Source of the DNA: Tubiluchus corallicola
Lineage: Eukaryota; Priapulida; Priapulimorpha; Priapulimorphida; Tubiluchidae
NCBI GenBank assembly: GCA_030141605.1
Contig: JAQGDQ010000085.1
Location: forward strand, 372,001-436,000
Direction of reading: 5' to 3'
DNA length: 64,000 nucleotides
Positions 24,158-36,471 of this stretch are shown piece by piece. The first letter of the stretch is position 1, and every line of letters starts with the position of its first letter. The notes under the pieces were generated by a model. The model was not told the origin of the DNA and searched no databases. It worked only from the letters and a program-made list of their open reading frames with translations. A program made the translations under genes and the position numbers.

Positions 24158-26560
24158 AATATTTGGCCAACATTAATTGAAATTGTTACAAATTGACGAC
24201 AACACTATCACTATACAGTGCACTGTGGCTATGTTCACGTAAATGTAAACAACCATGTTACAGTGACAAAAATTACGGTCTGCATTTTTGGCTAACTTTT
24301 CAGCATCATATCATTTAGGAAAAGTAAAAGGTTTTTGAAACGTTAAAAGCAGTAAAAGGAATCAAGACTACAAGTTTACAAAGTAGCATTCACTCATTTT
24401 AAAATTCTTATGGAGTGTAAAAAACAATCTTGAAAGCAACGTAATGCAATTTGTCTTCTTTCAAACCTAGTTACGCGCACCGGCGAGATCTGGATGTAAT
24501 GTCCTAGTGAAAGATAAGAAAACTGAAACCATTAAATAGTGATATTATTCGCTGCATGTTTCTCTTTGACGTTTAGCTGTAAGCTAAATTAGGCAAATGA
24601 AGTGACTGTGAACTTTGTAGCCTGCTAAAACTGTCTATGACTAAATGATTATCACTACTTTCAAATAATATTATGAAATTGAAATACAAAAGAAAGATCA
24701 CAAAAGACTGCATTGGACTAATGCGATTGCGTGGTGTTTACAATCTTGATACCCGCTGACAGCTTTCAAAAATGTCAGAGATGCACGCTCATCTACGCAG
24801 TGTTTCTGCTTGGAATAAAACCTAAAAATTGCTTTTTAGTTGTCAAAACTATTGGTTCTGAACGTCCTTTATGCTATATTAATGATTGCATTTTCTTCGC
24901 TTTGTTCAAAATAGTAATTTCCAATGTTACTTTCCGAGCAGAACAATTTGAGATGAAACTTTACCTCAATCGAATTCAATTCAAACATGCTTTTATTTCC
25001 ACATTCATGATGTAAATTAAACCGATAATGTATTAAATTATCATAATTATTGGAAATAGGACGGCGAAAGAGCATTATGGTCAACTAGTCGAATCATCCT
25101 TCGATATTAGATGAAAGTGATATCGGGATGGCACGATATAACTACGTGACTCATGAATGGAACTGGGAATATTTTGTTTCTGTTTTACTTAGCCATTTGG
25201 GCTATTTGAATTTGATCGATGACTAATTGAAAATTTCTCAACTAACTTTAAAAAACTGTGGAGTGAAAATGAAATCAAACATGCATACAACAAAATGATA
25301 AACAAAAACCAAAGCAATGATAACATTAAACGTAGGTCACCTCAACTTTCTGTTACAGTCCACGTTACAAAGGACATTGTTTTTTCGATGAAAGAGTTGA
25401 GAAGCCAACTGTTGTCATAGCTGAATAAATTTCTCTGCCATAAAATCAATGTCGACATACGAAATTAGATTACCCTCAGTGGTGACAAAATCAACAGCAA
25501 CATTTTCGCATTAATTTTCAACATTTTCTTGATTTTCCTTGATTATAGATCACTCGTTATTTCGTCAAACATTGTACTTTTTGCCCTTTGTGGATGGCAT
25601 TGATGATTTATGAGTTTGTTTGTGCGTTGGTTTGTTTTTTGAATTTCAGTGCAACAACTGCGACGTTATAAATACAAGTTTTCTAAACCTGAAATACCAG
25701 ATCATTTGCGTGGTACATGTTCATAGGTATGTAACCATGTCTTCCCTTACACTCATGCAAAGTAACTTCTCATTTCAACGATTCGAGTTTATCATTCTTG
25801 CTCCATTCCCAAAGTTATTCTACCCATTTGTATTGTGGTGCTTGCTTTAGTATAAACGCCTCCTTGCCGTTGACTTTTTGGCACCTTTAATTTGTTTATT
25901 GGATGTTGCACACCTAGGCAGGTACGTAACTCGCCAGATGTTTGTCACCTTATGAGTCAGTTTTAACGTGTGATGGCTTGTCACCATTGTATACATCATA
26001 TCGGGACTCTTGAGGTCAAACTGCATCTTAAATAAACTACCTTATCGCAGTAAACATGTCTGTGCATCGTGCACAAACTGCAGAAGTCTCTTGTTGGTTC
26101 TGGTCAGAGGGGCATTCTAGCAAAAGTTGATAACTGCATGGCAAGGCCATTGACACATTATGTTCACTAATGTCAAATTGCATTAACCAGGTTTCATTGG
26201 TAACGTCTTGCATCTGCTCTTATGCTTTAACGTGATAGAGTTACGATATTTGATTTTAACTGTAAGCAGTGCGTCCAATCTGGGCAATATTTAGTCTCCT
26301 TGGCCTGCTTTCGTTCATCAGTATAAAATCTCTATGGATACGTCGTGGGACTGTTGATTACTCGGGTGACAGATCGCGATGTCGTCTGATTTGTTACCAA
26401 GAGGCTTTTGACCCAGGTTCCCAAACAAGATTGCCTTTTTAAAGAACGTCTGATTTTCTTACCAGTGTTCCGCTCATGTTGCAAAGAATAAACTATATCT
26501 TGTAAAAGACAAACACAGTAAACTAATCTTGGTGGGCCCTCGCAGCTTGGCTTCTTCCAT
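24158..26560. other. No gene seen
   Basis: AT-rich DNA. A 77-nt segment at 25650-25726 sits between AATTTCAG and ATAG|GTATGT but has no recognisable product and may be chance. Confidence 0.45.
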
Positions 26561-26564
26561 TACC

Positions 26565-26578
26565 GTTGCGATGGTAAC
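26565..26578. promoter_or_regulatory. RFX X-box-like motif
   Basis: GTTGCGATGGTAAC is one base from the palindromic RFX consensus; it is followed by a locally CpG-rich stretch to about 26640. No gene start is recognised. Confidence 0.3.
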
Positions 26579-27539
26579 GTGTAGGCTGCAAAAAGTTTTG
26601 TTGCGCAAAATCCGAGAATGCGCATCCGGAATGCGATGAGAGATGGCCAATCTAGGTTGCGATCTTGTGAAGAACAGGAATTACTGAGCGGCCAGTATTA
26701 CTATTCAATTGTAAATAGTTTTTATTTTTTAAACGTATCTCGAAGCAAATAGGTTATTTTAACTCATTTCAGGGGATTTTTTAAAAACTTCACATCACTG
26801 TGAATATTGCTCCTAATTTTCATGTAAGGAATGTACCGTGAGCGTTTACTTTATAAAGCGTATGTAAACTTTTATTCTAGGAGGTAACAAAACTTAATTT
26901 CAAATTGCAGTTGGGTATTGTCAATATTGCAGGTATCGTAAGATCGTATATAAAATGTGTGCGATTTGTTCTCTTAATATGTGTCGACGTTGTTAAATGG
27001 GTCAAGAAAAACAAGTTTGCTTTTTTACGTTATGCATCCGTTTTGAGGCCTTTTACATTGACGAGTGGTCATCACTTCAAGAACACGTTAGTGCCACTAC
27101 ACACAAGAAAAAGAATCCCAATGATAATCGTAATCGGGTTTCATTTGACGGAGCAACGAATGTTCGAGTATTAAAAGTCATTTGTTATTTCGAATTTTGA
27201 AGGCTTTTGCGGCTCAACTTAGTTTATGTTGAGTTGTCATATGTTTTAACGAAATCAAAAGGAATAGCAGTTGATTTATTTGAAACATTTTTGCTTGAAG
27301 CGCCTGAGAAGGAAAATTACACATGCGTCGCTCAATAACTGGGATAGTACATTTATCATGTATAGCAAATATACACTAATTTTTTGCCGTTTCGCAATGG
27401 TTTATGAGTATTATGATATGTGTTTGCCATGTCCAATTTATAACCAGGTCATATAGTATTTGCTTAGCTTTAATAAATACTAGCTTAGCGTACGTCATTG
27501 ATCACACCACTTCGCTAGGACTAGATAGTTCGTTATAGT

Positions 27540-28012
27540 TTTTGTAGTGCCTAGCGGATCGTAAAATGTTGATGAAAATGCAAAGTTGTAAACGAACAAA
27601 AATCTCTCCGGAACCTCAAGCTTGTGAAAGAGCAGTTTTTCTTTTATTTGCCAAACACTTTAAGAGAGATCAATTTGTTTTCCAGTCCAAAACCAAATTG
27701 CAGTAAGTCACTGATGTAGTTTACTCCTTGCTAGTTCTAAATGCAGCACAGCTAACTTTACACTGCCTTTCTGTTCCTCTCTTCGCTATCTTTTTAAAGT
27801 AAACTACAACATCGGTTGTTTGCACCAGTCCAAAAACCGTTGTTTGGTCTTGGACTGGAAAATTAATTTCTCTTCTAAAGTGTTTGGATAAAGATAAAGA
27901 AATCCGTTTCTTCAAAAACGCGAAGTCTGGAAATTGTTTCTGTTCGTTCACAACGCTACATTTTGAATTATTTTCATCAGCACTTTACGATTTGACCATG
28001 CACTACAACATA
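27540..28012. mobile_element. Foldback element with about 190-bp arms
   Basis: The left arm (about 27540-27728) and right arm (about 27798-28012) are inverted copies sharing TTGTAGTGC, ATCGTAAA, TGATGAAAAT, AACGAACA, CCAAACACTTTA and TTTTCCAGTCCAA. Divergence is moderate. A 76-codon minus-strand frame in the right arm (27721-27951) is not preserved in the left arm. Confidence 0.75.
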
Positions 28013-31000
28013 GTACTTACACATCTGTATATTTTAATGACCGTTTCACACTAATAAGACAAGTGCGTACTGTAGGTCCTGAATAACTCGCTTAGCGTTC
28101 ACAAGGTTAATTTTGACTCTAGTTAGAGATCCGCTAAGTGCAAAAATGCAGAGAAATGAGGCCAATATCATCGGTATGATCTAAGTGATTTCAATTAGTG
28201 TCGTCTATAAAACAACCTGCAACTTGTTATTAGACAAAGAGGTGCCTTTTAGGAGACCATTTGTAACCTTAGAATTTCTTACTGGAATCTAAAGGCCGGT
28301 TTTACTTCCAACAGTTCAGGTTGCCATGACATGACAATAGGGCCTCTGACGCTGACAACATTGATGTTGTCTTTGTCGTCGGCGGTGATGCTGCTTATAG
28401 ACGACAGCATTCGAAGCTAAGTCAAATTTAGCTAACATTTAAATTTCGCTTTTACATCAAATTTCTCTCATAAATCCTTTCGCCTATCACGGAAAGCCAA
28501 TTTATGCATCCACTCAAAGAAAACCGGAAGCTTATTGTCACAAAAATCTGGTAACATGTTACTCTTTTTCATTTTTGTCATTACCAATGGGCTGAGTAAA
28601 TACGGGGTAAGCAAAGCACAAATTTACACCTTTTTTAGATTCACCAAATTTCCTATGCAAAGATCTCGGAGTAATTGTACAATTTCAGAGACAAGATGTA
28701 TACCGGAAACAGTTGTCTGTCACTCCAGCCATTAGACGTGAGATTCAGACGTCGATTTCTCTGTTTGCTGTTCCGTTTTTTTTTACATATCGCTCGAGAC
28801 TAATAGCATGTCAGCAGGGAGGAACCGAGAACTAGGTGAAGTGTGGTGTTTTTGTTGGACAAAGTGGACCAAGGCCATTTCCCTTTCTAGCTGCTGTGTT
28901 TATAAGGGCTCCGAGCAAGCTGTGGCCATATGATATTGAAAAGATTGCGTGTTTACAAACCCTAGTCGCCATTTCTATCAGGTAAATTGTTCCAGATCGC
29001 GCTATTTAGCTTTCTGCCCGGAATCATGTGTGTTTTTCTTAGCAGGAATGGAACATTGCCAAAAATTATATAAAAGTGTGTAAATGTCACGTGAAAGTGC
29101 AGTTTCCTTGACGGATCATTCTACTTGTTCTTCATCAGAGGTCTCCCCTCTCGTGACACCGTTTTCTCATTCAGTGGCTTCTCGGCCCTTGGTCCATCAG
29201 CAGACTACACACCGTTTCAGTTCTAATAAAGTCTCAGCTCATTGACCCTCAACTCACATTACTTCTAGTCTTTCGAAAAATCTTGCGATTTGTGCCGCCA
29301 CTAGTTTCTCAGTTCACTGTTCCATCAGCAAAATATAAACGCAAAGTTAATTTCTGGCTGCCCAAGAATGCACCAAGAATGAGCCTAAGAGGTCCATTGC
29401 TTAGAAGAGGACTCATGAATAACTTGTGAATTTTCAGGAAGCGTTGGACTTAGGAAGTGGGGTTGTTTTAGAGCTTATGATTTATAGTCACTTCCAGTGT
29501 TGCTGCACTAACGTAATATTATTTATTGACGATTCAGCACACTACCGTTTTACATTTTATTACAATACATGTTTTACAAATACAATACAATACATTACAA
29601 TGCCAAAAACTACACAAATAGAACCCCCTACATGGGGTATAATCGATATGTGGAGTATGCAAATTGCATATCTCATCAGTGCAGCAAAACTGGACGTGAC
29701 TGTAAAACATATCTTGTTGTATTATACATTGCAGAAATAAGAGGCTTTTTCATTGCAAATGTTCTTATATTTTGTGTTAAAATTTAATAAAACCTTTGTT
29801 CTTGATTTTTGCTAGATTGTTTTTTTTTTGCTTATTTAGTTCATCACATGGCATGAACATTACTGTTGTTGGTATAACCATGATATTTGTGTTATTAAGG
29901 TTAAGTAACATCATATTACTGCAGTGTTAAAGTAGCTTTGCCTGGATAACTTTTTGGCTGGTTGTTCCTTGGATACAAACGTTGCAGCAACTGTTTGTTC
30001 AGTGTCAGAATACTCCATCCTTCTCTGTTCTGTGTTATCACTGTGTGGAAAATTCTCTGCTATCAGCTAGGCTGTGTTATTCAATTATTGGCTTCTATCA
30101 CCAACTGTTGTGTGTGGTGGTTTCAAAAAGCCGATTTTCTGTAAACATTTTCCACCCATGTGGCGAACAGATTGTGGAACTCTGGGCGCCCATCTAGTTA
30201 ATAACAGCGGCATTAGTTAAATACGCCATTACGAAGCTAAGCAAATAACAACCGGCTAAATTTGTTTAACTTATTACTGCCAAGAAACTAGGGAATTATA
30301 GTCATGAGTGAAAGTTTTCAGTTTCTCTTCTATTCATTTGATACTGTAGAGTTCGTTACACTGTTACTCGTCATAGCGTGAGCTTTGATGTGGTAACCCA
30401 ATACATTAATGTGCCAAAATATATATTAATCTACACGTTTTCTTCCGTTAAGAAATTTAGCAATAGCTGTTGGTATGCATTGTAGTTACTTGTAAATTGA
30501 TGACTCTTTTACGTCTTATTATTAAATAATGTTTTGGGTCCAGTGAGTTCAGCACTATGTTTAGTTCACTATTGGTTTCCTCGTTTGTTTAGTTTTGGCA
30601 GTTTTAGGTTGTGTGGCAGGACCGGAATATATGTAATTGTCGAGAACAATCCACTGAGATGAGGCACTGGACCCTTATAGATGTGTAAGGAGCATTCGGG
30701 TGTGCACATATCCTCTGTCACAGAGAGAAATACAAAGAGGAATTGTTCAGAAGCTGTTTTCTCAGCTAGCTCGTTTCTACTTACTAACCAGGCCTGATGT
30801 TGCTTAAGTTCGTAGCCAAACACATACCATGACCATCCAGTTGTGAAATACGTTATACCCTTCAAAATGTCAATTCTTTGATCAGTGATAGATAACTGGC
30901 CTACTGTAAACCAGTGTTGTGTTTCCTACGAAAGCTATCAGTGACCTCAAACTAGAGCATATACGTGTCTTCGGAAAGTTAAAAGTTGAAACTGAAACTC

Positions 31001-31555
31001 GTTTGCTTGGTGCAAAGGCTTTTTCAGTCCTTGGTTGCCTATCCTGGCTGCTCAAAGAGGTCATTTCCATGTAACCTATACCTCTCAGCAACCTGTAGCC
31101 AGGCCACGAATGCACGACTATATTTGTACACAAACTGGCCACCAGATGCGAGATCTTCTAGATGGAAACTTCTTAAAGATGTGAAAGTCTTTAGCTTCAT
31201 TGCAATCGAAACTTTGCTGAAAAATTCTGCTGGATGATGAGTTAAACTGTTATATGAACTTGTAGCGGATATTGGAGTAAAAAACGGGGGAAACTAGCGG
31301 GCATAGGCACCGAAAACTCTGTGACATCCATGGTATGTGTTGCCGCATTTCCTTTTTTCTCCTCTGTAGTTGTAAGCAGTCGCAAACTGAGTATTAATTT
31401 ACAAGTAAATACGACACGTAATTTGTTAAATATTTGATCGTTTTGCACAACCCGAAAACAATAAATAACATATTACCATAATTTTGTGTGTTTTAACTTT
31501 AAACATGTAGACAGATTTATTGTTTATAACCTTAATACCAAGACAGCTATAAATA
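28013..31555. other. No gene seen
   Basis: AT-rich DNA with scattered short open frames of no protein character. A small TACAA-type pentamer run occurs at 29574-29603. Confidence 0.5.
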
Positions 31556-31560
31556 ATGGA

Positions 31561-31843
31561 ATATTATATTATATTATATTATATTATATTATATTATATT
31601 ATATTATATTATATTATATTATATTATATTATATTATATTATATTATATTATATTATATTATATTATATTATATTATATTATATTATATTATATTATATT
31701 ATATTATATTATATATTATATTATATTATATTATATTATATTATATTACATTACATTACATTACATTACATTACATTACATTACATTACATTACATTACA
31801 TTACATTACATTACATTACATTACATTACATTACATTACATTA
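31561..31843. repeat. (TTATA)n / (TTACA)n pentanucleotide array
   Basis: About 187 bp of near-perfect TTATA units, with one register shift near 31710, switch sharply at about 31747 to about 19 units of TTACA. The Tyr/Ile/Leu and His/Tyr/Ile open frames are artefacts. Confidence 0.98.
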
Positions 31844-31974
31844 TTAAACATGATGTTCCAGAATTTCCTAAAATATTTTCCTATAATTAGCCTTGGCTGA
31901 AAAAGAGAATTTGAGGACGCCATTTGGATTAAAGGTCCAAAAGTTCGGTCAGTTTGTGATTACAATGGGTTGAA

Positions 31975-32036
31975 TGGTCAAGTGTGGCTTATAAGCCTAC
32001 TTTTTAAACAAAGGTTTCTGTTCAAATCCAGGCTCA
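31975..32036 (+). repeat. tRNA-like pol III remnant
   Basis: An A-box-like GGTCAAGTGTGG followed by a B-box-like TGTTCAAATCC at roughly tRNA spacing. The acceptor and anticodon stems do not pair well, so this is a tRNA pseudogene or SINE head rather than a tRNA gene. Confidence 0.3.
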
Positions 32037-32169
32037 GTTTCAGTTTTTTCACATAATGTTCGTTTGATTGAAGATTTGTTTCAAAAATTAATTATAGCTG
32101 ATCTGTTAAATTATTTAGGGACATTATTATTTTCATTTGAAGTTGACGTGTTGTAAGAACTTTATTATA

Positions 32170-32870
32170 ATTTTCTAAATATTTTTATTTATTTATTTTA
32201 TTTATTTTTAATAGATCTATGAACATTAGTCAAGAGATTTATATGTCTATTAAAAACATCATCGACAATGTATAGAGAGTAAAATTACAGTTATAAGTAC
32301 ACAATAGTACAATATAAACACTCAAATACGTTTCAAATTCAAATACTCAAAAAAAATAAATTAAAAGTGCAGGTAAAAAAAGAAAACTTGATTAGTGCGG
32401 TAAAATTGTATAATTATGGTAAAAAATTATATCTTCCATCATTTATTGGATCACACATTTTCTAGTAAATACCTTTTTAAAATTTTTTTACCGGCTTGTT
32501 TCAATTTAAGTTATTCCACATTATACATGACAGGATGTTTCATAACATTTGTTCTGCACTTAGGGATATAGGATTTGTGGTATTGTCGAGTTTGGTATGA
32601 ATACACACTACTATTATAATCGAAAAAATGGTGATACACATTAGGCAAAAAATTATTAACATAATATGTACATAAACAAGTTAGTTTGCATATCGACTAA
32701 CTTGGGCATTATCATTATTTTCAAATTTTTGAAAAGTTTGTCTGGGTGAGCTCTGTAATGCAAGTGCGTCATTAGAGGGATGAGCCTTTTTTGAACTTTT
32801 AATAATCTTTCTAAGGTATCTGCATGTGTATACGTACTGCAATAATCAAAGTAAGGATTCGCAAACGTTA
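32170..32870 (-). mobile_element. LINE relic: 3' end of reverse-transcriptase ORF
   Basis: On the minus strand from 32859, translation gives NPYFDYCSTYTHADTLERLL and then KVQKRLIPLMTHLHYRAHPD, the post-catalytic region typical of jockey/CR1/L2-clade non-LTR retrotransposons (D-Y-C motif, then the leucine/arginine helix). Further on, after frameshifts and stops, TRQYHKSYIPKCRTNVMKHP matches the usual C-terminal TR..Y..P.CRT element. It is 5'-truncated and decayed. The AT-rich tail towards 32170 is probably the 3' UTR. Confidence 0.7.
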
Positions 32871-35800
32871 AATATAGCTATTCATAAGTAGATAAATTTA
32901 AAATTTTATAACATTTTTTTAAAAATTCAAACTACTTTGCTAAGTTTTGAGATCAGCCAAAGATTTTTATCAGTAGTTTAGATCGTGACTTGAATCGTGT
33001 TCTATGAAAGTTGTAAGTTACTGAGTAGGAATATATCTTTAGAGTAAAGATAATTTGTGCAAGTGACATCTTTCGTAATCATATTTTTTCATGGACGTGA
33101 TGGACGTGTTACTTTGCACATTTCCTTGGTAACTAACTGTGCTATTACTCTCCTCCGATTCACACGGCGGCGGGGGTGTATCTGCGTGCTGGCATCCGAT
33201 TGGTTGAATAATGGCGTGATGAGATACGAAAAACTGCCTAAGCTCTAGGGTTGTGTCATAAATTACCCTTGTTCTGGAAAATAGCCGTTCTAGTTCGTTT
33301 GCACTTCCTGGCTGAATAAACTCAGCTAGATGTGCTAAGGGGTGTACACTAGTGCCATAAACTCATAAGATTAACTGTGAAGGTTAAGGCTGATGCTTTT
33401 ATGAAAGTTGATTGGAGCTGTTTTACTCGCGGCTTATTGTTGTTAATAATATCATGCAATAACTGTTCGGTTATAGCTGCCTGGTAAAAAAAGGCTTTGG
33501 AGTGATAGAATCGGAAGTTCGGCTTCCCTATTAATCAAACAAAATTATATATACATGTGTTGCGAGCTTATTAGCTGATAAACACTCTCCCTCTCGCTAC
33601 TGCATGTTCTATCAGTAGTTTTCAGATTACAAAGTAAAATTCTAATTAAATTATCAAGCGTGATTTGTTCCTCGTGAAAACGAAATTTATTTTAATTTAC
33701 TGTGTGTCATTCGGTTAATTGTTTTGGCGTCTGTGCTTTAAAAACGACTTCCTTGTCACAGCATATACACATTTACACATTAGACTTTTATATTGAATAA
33801 CATCGGTATTTGTGTGGACCGAGTAATTGTGCACATACTCGAGTACAAACAAATTTTCTCACTTTACTTACAGTCGCCGTGGTCTCGAATGTTAGTCTAA
33901 ACAGCCCCTCGTGAAAGGAAAACTAAACCTTGTAGAGATTAAGCTTTCTATTACAGTTAATTATGTGCTTATTAGTCATCAACTAAATTACTTTCGCACA
34001 TTGCTTTGCAAACTATAATTCTTGTGGCTAGTAATATATACTACTCGTATTAGAAATTTGACAACAGAATTAATTACTAACTCCTCATTTTTTGGTGGCT
34101 AGCGAATGTTTTTTTAACTTTTTTTATCGGTCATTAGTTGTTTTTGTTACAATTCGGACATCTTTTGACGGCCAACTACCCTTGACATTCGGTGACGTAG
34201 CATCAGTATTTTCATATCTTTGCTTATTTTCACTTAATTACTGCACGTTTTCTAAGAGTTCTGGAGTTTGCAGCTAATGTGGAGCAAACATTGACTCTAA
34301 ATAAACAATCTAATCTCTTTGTTTCAGCAATTATTATGTCGCTGAAACGCCTTGTGACCTGAAAATTTTATTTAGTACGTTTAGTATTATGATCAATAGG
34401 CATTTTTTATTTTATCTTTTCCAGTAGCCAAACATTTCATTTGGTACCTAAAAGTATGTTATTACTACAAATGTGAAACCAAACGTAGAAAGGTGTAGTT
34501 GTTATGTTAAAGCTCGCTTTTCTCTATCTCCAAAACGAACACTTTTATGTGTACGAGTGAAATTTTCCTTTGTTTCTGTTTCTTTGTTTTATTTTCTTTA
34601 GCAACTTGTTTGTCAAAACGGCATTTTATAATGTTTGCATATGTATCCATAGGTATATAAAACTAGGTATATATATTCTGTTAAATATGGAATGTGGCTC
34701 GTGCATACATGATTTACTGCGAGTATTTCTTGTTATTTTGCCCTCTTGTTGCACTTACACCGAATTATCTCAACTATATGCGTGGCCTACTTGTGTTATT
34801 AGAAGTCGCAGGGGCCATGTTAGCCAAATATGACAAAGTTTTCGTGGTTTTTGTAGAGCGTGTTTTTCTTTGGAGCAGGAGTCCTTCGATATATTGTTTA
34901 TCCCAAGTTCCTGAAGGACATGGGATAACTGCGACCTAGTTTGTCAGAATTGCTGGGTCACAAGCGTGCTTGTCCAAATCCCCAGAGTTGATGCGAGAAA
35001 AACTCTCATCATTAAAAGCTTGTAACTGCTTGTCATGTCAGTCAATTCAGTCTTGAATGCGCACGGTATTAATAAAATCGAAACAGGTTGAGAGGTGCTG
35101 TGAATTTTAATTAAGGCAAGGGTGATTAGTCACGAGCTTGCGTAAACCGCGAAGTGTTGATTAATATTTTAGTGTTAAATGTTCAATAGCTGTGGTCGTT
35201 CTGTTTGTGTATAGTTGCAATACGTTCATTCTAAGACGTTCAGCAGCAACTAATGTTGATCTAGTTAAAAAATGGTATTACGTTAATTCGTCCTATTTTA
35301 CAAAACTCATTTGCCACCTATATCACTGCTTCACAGTCTAAGGGTGTGCAAAATAATACTGCATAACGAGTATATACCGTATCAAAATGCACATGCTGAG
35401 TTAAAACTAGGATTACTGTCAGTTTAAAATTTCGAAGCAGATTGTAAAAGGTTCGAGACCCAGCAATTAATTCTAGCTTCAAGTGAACAAGCAGGTCTAA
35501 GATAGACTGTGAATAAACAAAAACATTTTCAAGAAAAAATGTAGACCTGCTAGATGTTATATGTCGCCTTTGCTATATTTAATCACTTTATTGAATGATA
35601 AAGATACAGTAATAGAAAAGCAAATGGAACGTTTTGAAAGGTTTAGTTAGAATTTTTTAATGATTGATTTGCATAACTTGTGTTTGCTCTTGATGCGCGA
35701 TGTTTCTTTCATACATATAAATAAAGTCTTTTAAAAGAAACTGAATGAATTGACTACAGTCAGTAAAAATATTTACAAATCATTCGCAAAAATCAAATAG

Positions 35801-36036
35801 AGTACTAAAAACTATTAAGGAGGCGTAATTAATACGAGGTTGAAGTAAAAATTAGTAATTTTATTTGTATGTCCTTTAGTTGGCTTTGGTTGCTGCCAGT
35901 TTAGTGCACACTTCACACTCCAGGATAAATGATCCATTTTTTTCATCTCTAAAGCAGTTGTTGACTGGTTAAACCAGGATTTCTGTGGCCATCGCTCGAC
36001 CCACGCTACTGGACTTGCCTGATGCTTCAACGTCCC
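32871..36036. other. No gene seen; sestrin upstream region
   Basis: AT-rich DNA between the LINE relic and the sestrin promoter patch. A B-box-like GGTTCGAGACC near 35448 has no matching A box. No open frame with protein character. Confidence 0.5.
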
Positions 36037-36046
36037 GCGCATGCGC
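36037..36046. promoter_or_regulatory. NRF1-type palindrome upstream of sestrin
   Basis: GCGCATGCGC is a perfect palindrome matching the NRF1 core, inside a locally GC-richer patch (36030-36062, with a further TGCGCG) in otherwise AT-rich DNA. It lies 426 bp before the sestrin ATG, where a TATA-less promoter would be expected. The motif is seen; promoter function and the transcription start are inferred. Confidence 0.45.
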
Positions 36047-36471
36047 GATGTGACTGCGCGAAGGTGATGCAATCTATTCGCTAGCGTTATCAGCTGTTTT
36101 GTAAAGGCCGTGTGCAGTAGTAAACTTGTGTATTCACCCTCTGGTCTTCGACGTGTGATTATCGTTTTAGTTAGCCATATCATCGCATGTAGTAGCGTTA
36201 GCAGAGCAGTGAATTAGTTGTGCAGAGTTATGGAAATTTGCGAAGCTGAGTCTGATAATACTTCTATTCTTTACGAATATCAGAACTTGACGTTAGAACT
36301 TTTGCTAATTCTCAACACGAGTTACTTTTACTCGATATCGGGCGATTAACTTGAATCTGATTATCGTATTCGTTTTACGACATTCCACCAAAGGATTCGA
36401 GCAGTATTGTGATAATATTCATACAATTTCCGAAGTGAAAAAATCAAAACAGTGTCGTCAAAAGCACTTCA

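Noticed and set aside
25650-25726. Splice-bounded 77-nt segment containing a C-x2-C
   Set aside because: Spacing does not fit a zinc finger, the best-looking frame runs into a stop at its end, and no partner exon is seen.
28354-28371. Small hairpin GACAACATTGATGTTGTC
   Set aside because: Eight-base arms with no loop of functional size; such pairs are expected by chance in 64 kb.
31486-31900. 134- and 114-residue frames rich in Tyr, Ile and His
   Set aside because: Pentamer array TTATA/TTACA read in register; artefact.
35400-35466. tRNA-like B box GGTTCGAGACC
   Set aside because: No A box at tRNA spacing and no cloverleaf pairing.
36439-36471. Possible acceptor joining upstream exons to sestrin exon 1
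   Set aside because: The only AG (36451-36452) lacks a pyrimidine tract and an in-frame stop lies just upstream at 36436; exon 1 contains its own starts.
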